In this document: one piece after another, positions 61,826-64,000 of the stretch | How the letters are laid out: each line of letters starts with the position of its first letter | Position numbering within the stretch: position 1 is the first letter of the stretch | Source: Epiperipatus broadwayi | Taxonomy: Eukaryota; Onychophora; Udeonychophora; Euonychophora; Peripatidae | Direction: 5' to 3' | NCBI GenBank assembly: GCA_028023455.1 | Contig: JAQFVV010012398.1 | Location: forward strand, 10,006,682 to 10,070,681 | Length of the DNA stretch: 64,000 nt | Notes under the pieces: model-generated | Seen by the model: only the letters and a program-made list of their open reading frames with translations | The model's database searches: none | Told to the model about the DNA's origin: nothing | Position numbers and translations under genes: made by a program

Positions 61826-62172
61826 TGTTAATCCTAAAAGTACTCTAGATGCAATCTATTTTGATTTCTCTTCAGCATTTAACAATGTTGACCATGATAT
61901 ATTGTTAGTAGAAAAATTAAAATTATTTTTTTCAAACATGCCAGTGAATTAGTTTGTTTAATATCTAATTGATAAAGTCTTGTTTTGTTAACTATAAGAT
62001 AATGCCATTAAATAAAATAAGAATGGATATGAATTCTTTACAAAATGAAGTTCTTATTCCTACACATTTTAATAGTTATTTAAATGATTTTAATAATTTT
62101 ACAAAATGTTCTTCAATTTATGCTGATGACTCAAAAGAAGCAGAAATATTTGAGAATCATATTTCAAGCTAA
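61826..62172 (+). pseudogene. Non-LTR retrotransposon (LINE) RT fragment C
   Basis: LDAIYFDFSSAFNNVDHDIL (motif A, about 61849-61905), where LINE RTs usually have 'FDFSKAFDKVDH', leads after frame breaks to LNDFNNF (62073) and SIYADDSKEAEIF with an intact YADD at 62119-62130. The spacing between motifs A and C is shortened and the QG motif is not recognisable, so it is deleted internally. Most like Jockey/CR1-type RTs and different from remnants A and B. Confidence 0.65.
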
Positions 62173-64000
62173 TAAAACATTCAACTTGTATAACCTGCAT
62201 ATAATTTCAAAGTATTGCAAAATTATAGAGACGATTTAAATGCAAATTCTTAGGTTAGTTAAATTTATTTACATTTTTTCAGTTGTTACATTTAGTAATA
62301 GTATTCTATTAATCTGCTACCTGGAAAGATAAAGTTGACTCCATAAAAGCAATATATAACCAAATGATTAAATGGATTGGAATTAGTTTTTCAGAGAACA
62401 ACCTTGAATTAAAAAGAATGACATACATTACTAGCATAGAATCCTAATTTGATTCTATGCATGGGAACTTGGAAATTGAGAATAAGAACTCCAGAATATT
62501 TATAAATTCTATACAAAAACCAAAAAAAAAAAAATGAGTAGACAATTGAATGCTAAAATAAAACAAATTTTGCAGAATGCTCTACAGAACTGATTATGAA
62601 GACCAGTTGATCAATTGGAATTAGGCTAATTGTTGTTATAATAATGATTATTATATACATTGTCTATTACTTTATTAATTAAAATGGCATGCAGTTACAT
62701 ATATAATATTCAGCAGTAAGAGTTTGAATCAATTTAAATAAATAAATAATTATCATTATTAGTGAACAAACAGTAACTTTTAGTAATGGATAATATAACA
62801 ATACATAGAGTATTAATCTTACTACAACATTTGGCTAATCATTAGGATTATACTTTGTAAGGTCTATTTACAATATATATTTAAATTAAGAATCCAGGAC
62901 ATTTGAGATATCACTTAATCACATGATTATTTAAAAACTGTTTCTGTTCAGGCTTATTTCCTGAATATTAAAAAGAATGTAAAATAAAAAAAACAAATTT
63001 TTAAGTAAATAAACAGTAATTCAAATAAGTAATTCAATTTTAATGATAAAAATCATTATATAATGCCAATTGCAACTGAAAATATCTGTTAGGCATTAGC
63101 TCCACTATTCAATTTTGAATCACTAAAATAAACAATTACATTTTTGAAATGCAACATTAAAATTTGTAGTATAGATGATGAATTGATATTCTACAATAAA
63201 TTGTGTTAAGATAGTAGCAAGCAAATGCAAACTACTATTTATAATGATAATGAAATGTTATTACATAGTTATAAGTTATATCACTTGGTTATCTCAACAA
63301 GTCTTTCAATCAGAAAACTTATTTGACACAATTAATACAGGGACTGAAACTTTATAGCAAAATCAAGTATTTGAATCATTAAAATAGTTGCAAATATTTT
63401 TATCTATTATTTGAAAAAAATTACACCTTGTTCAACACCATACAAGAAAATGTCTCTTATTACATTTTTCTAAACATTTTCCCCAGAGCATCTAATGATT
63501 TCAGATAAATACATTGTTTATTATTATTCCATTTTATTAATTTTTTATTTATTGAGATATAAGACACATTTAACCATTAATCAACTTATATATGACAAGT
63601 GGCAACATTTAGGATAAATTGGAAAACTAGAAAACAATATAACAATGTAACAAATGTAATAGCATTATGTCTGAATAGAGTAATAGTAAAACGTCATCCT
63701 ATTTAAATTTTTATATTATATATATAATAAAAAATGCCCCAAATTCACAACTTAATCAGACTAGCCAAAAAAAATTTCACTGCTACAAGAAGACTTCTCA
63801 AGTGTAAAGAACTACAAAATAATAACATATTTAAACAAAATATTTCCCTCGATTTGACTTATATCCCATACACTCTTAATATTAAAATAATTTTTAAACA
63901 AATTAATTGCTTCAAAATCATAAATTTTTAAAAATAAAGATTTTTTAATTCTTTTTATTTCATTTTTCTCAACGAAGACAACCTTAGCCTCATAATAAGT
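62173..64000. other. AT-rich stretch to the window edge
   Basis: A few frames around 62340-62520 may be the decayed tail of LINE fragment C. Nothing else is supported. Confidence 0.45.

Overview
The window is non-coding-rich animal nuclear DNA. It is very AT-rich (roughly three quarters A+T by eye), CpG-poor outside young repeats, and full of (TA)n tracts, foldback elements and decayed retrotransposons. Nothing in it looks bacterial: there are no operons, ribosome binding sites or long ORFs. GIY-YIG Penelope-like elements, Ty3/gypsy and RTE-type LINE remnants, tRNA-derived SINE-like copies and spliced coding exons in a very large intron point to an invertebrate metazoan with a repeat-inflated genome. 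I cannot name the species from the sequence.

Host gene. Only two short pieces look like conserved host coding sequence, both on the minus strand: a 155-nt exon at 55951-56105 and a 58-nt exon at 73-130. Both have good splice sites, and their reading phases fit each other exactly. The simplest reading is that almost the whole window is one intron of about 55.8 kb, with at least 7.9 kb of the preceding intron at the right edge. I do not recognise the protein.

Layout, left to right. 0.9-1.4 kb: a near-perfect 192-bp-arm foldback MITE. 4.7-7 kb: three monomers of repeat family R1 and a cluster of family R2 ending in a 672-bp foldback. 12.8-15.5 kb: a large R3/R4 foldback with a pogo/Tigger-like MITE nested in one arm. 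15.8-16 kb: a tRNA-derived SINE-like copy (S1). 20.4-22.7 kb: a dead Ty3/gypsy pol. 24.9-25.6 kb: a LINE RT remnant. 25.7-26.6 kb: a 394-bp-arm inverted repeat made of a Penelope-like 3' end. 26.9-29.1 kb: an LTR-like or TIR-bounded 2.1-kb element with a promoter-like stretch. 32.4-34.1 kb: the best Penelope-like element (RT plus GIY-YIG, frameshifted). 41.4-41.8 kb: an old foldback. 45.1 kb: a 141-bp palindromic MITE. 48.4-49.2 kb: a second Penelope-like copy. 49.5 kb: a compound trinucleotide microsatellite. 49.7-50.4 kb: two tandem R1 monomers. 51.2-51.8 kb: two more R2 copies. 52.6-53.1 kb: two head-to-head S1 copies. 57.3-59 kb: a LINE RT remnant. 61.8-62.2 kb: another LINE RT fragment.

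Most interesting signal. R1 carries the core of a type I hammerhead self-cleaving ribozyme (CTGANGA, a stem II hairpin, GAAA, a very short stem III, and strands that re-form stem I). The core is complete or nearly so in the tandem pair at 49.8 and 50.2 kb and decayed in the other four monomers. The pair is spaced about 367 bp apart. That architecture matches what is known of Penelope-like element terminal repeats and of metazoan 'retrozymes', and one R1 array lies about 0.5 kb downstream of a Penelope-like remnant.
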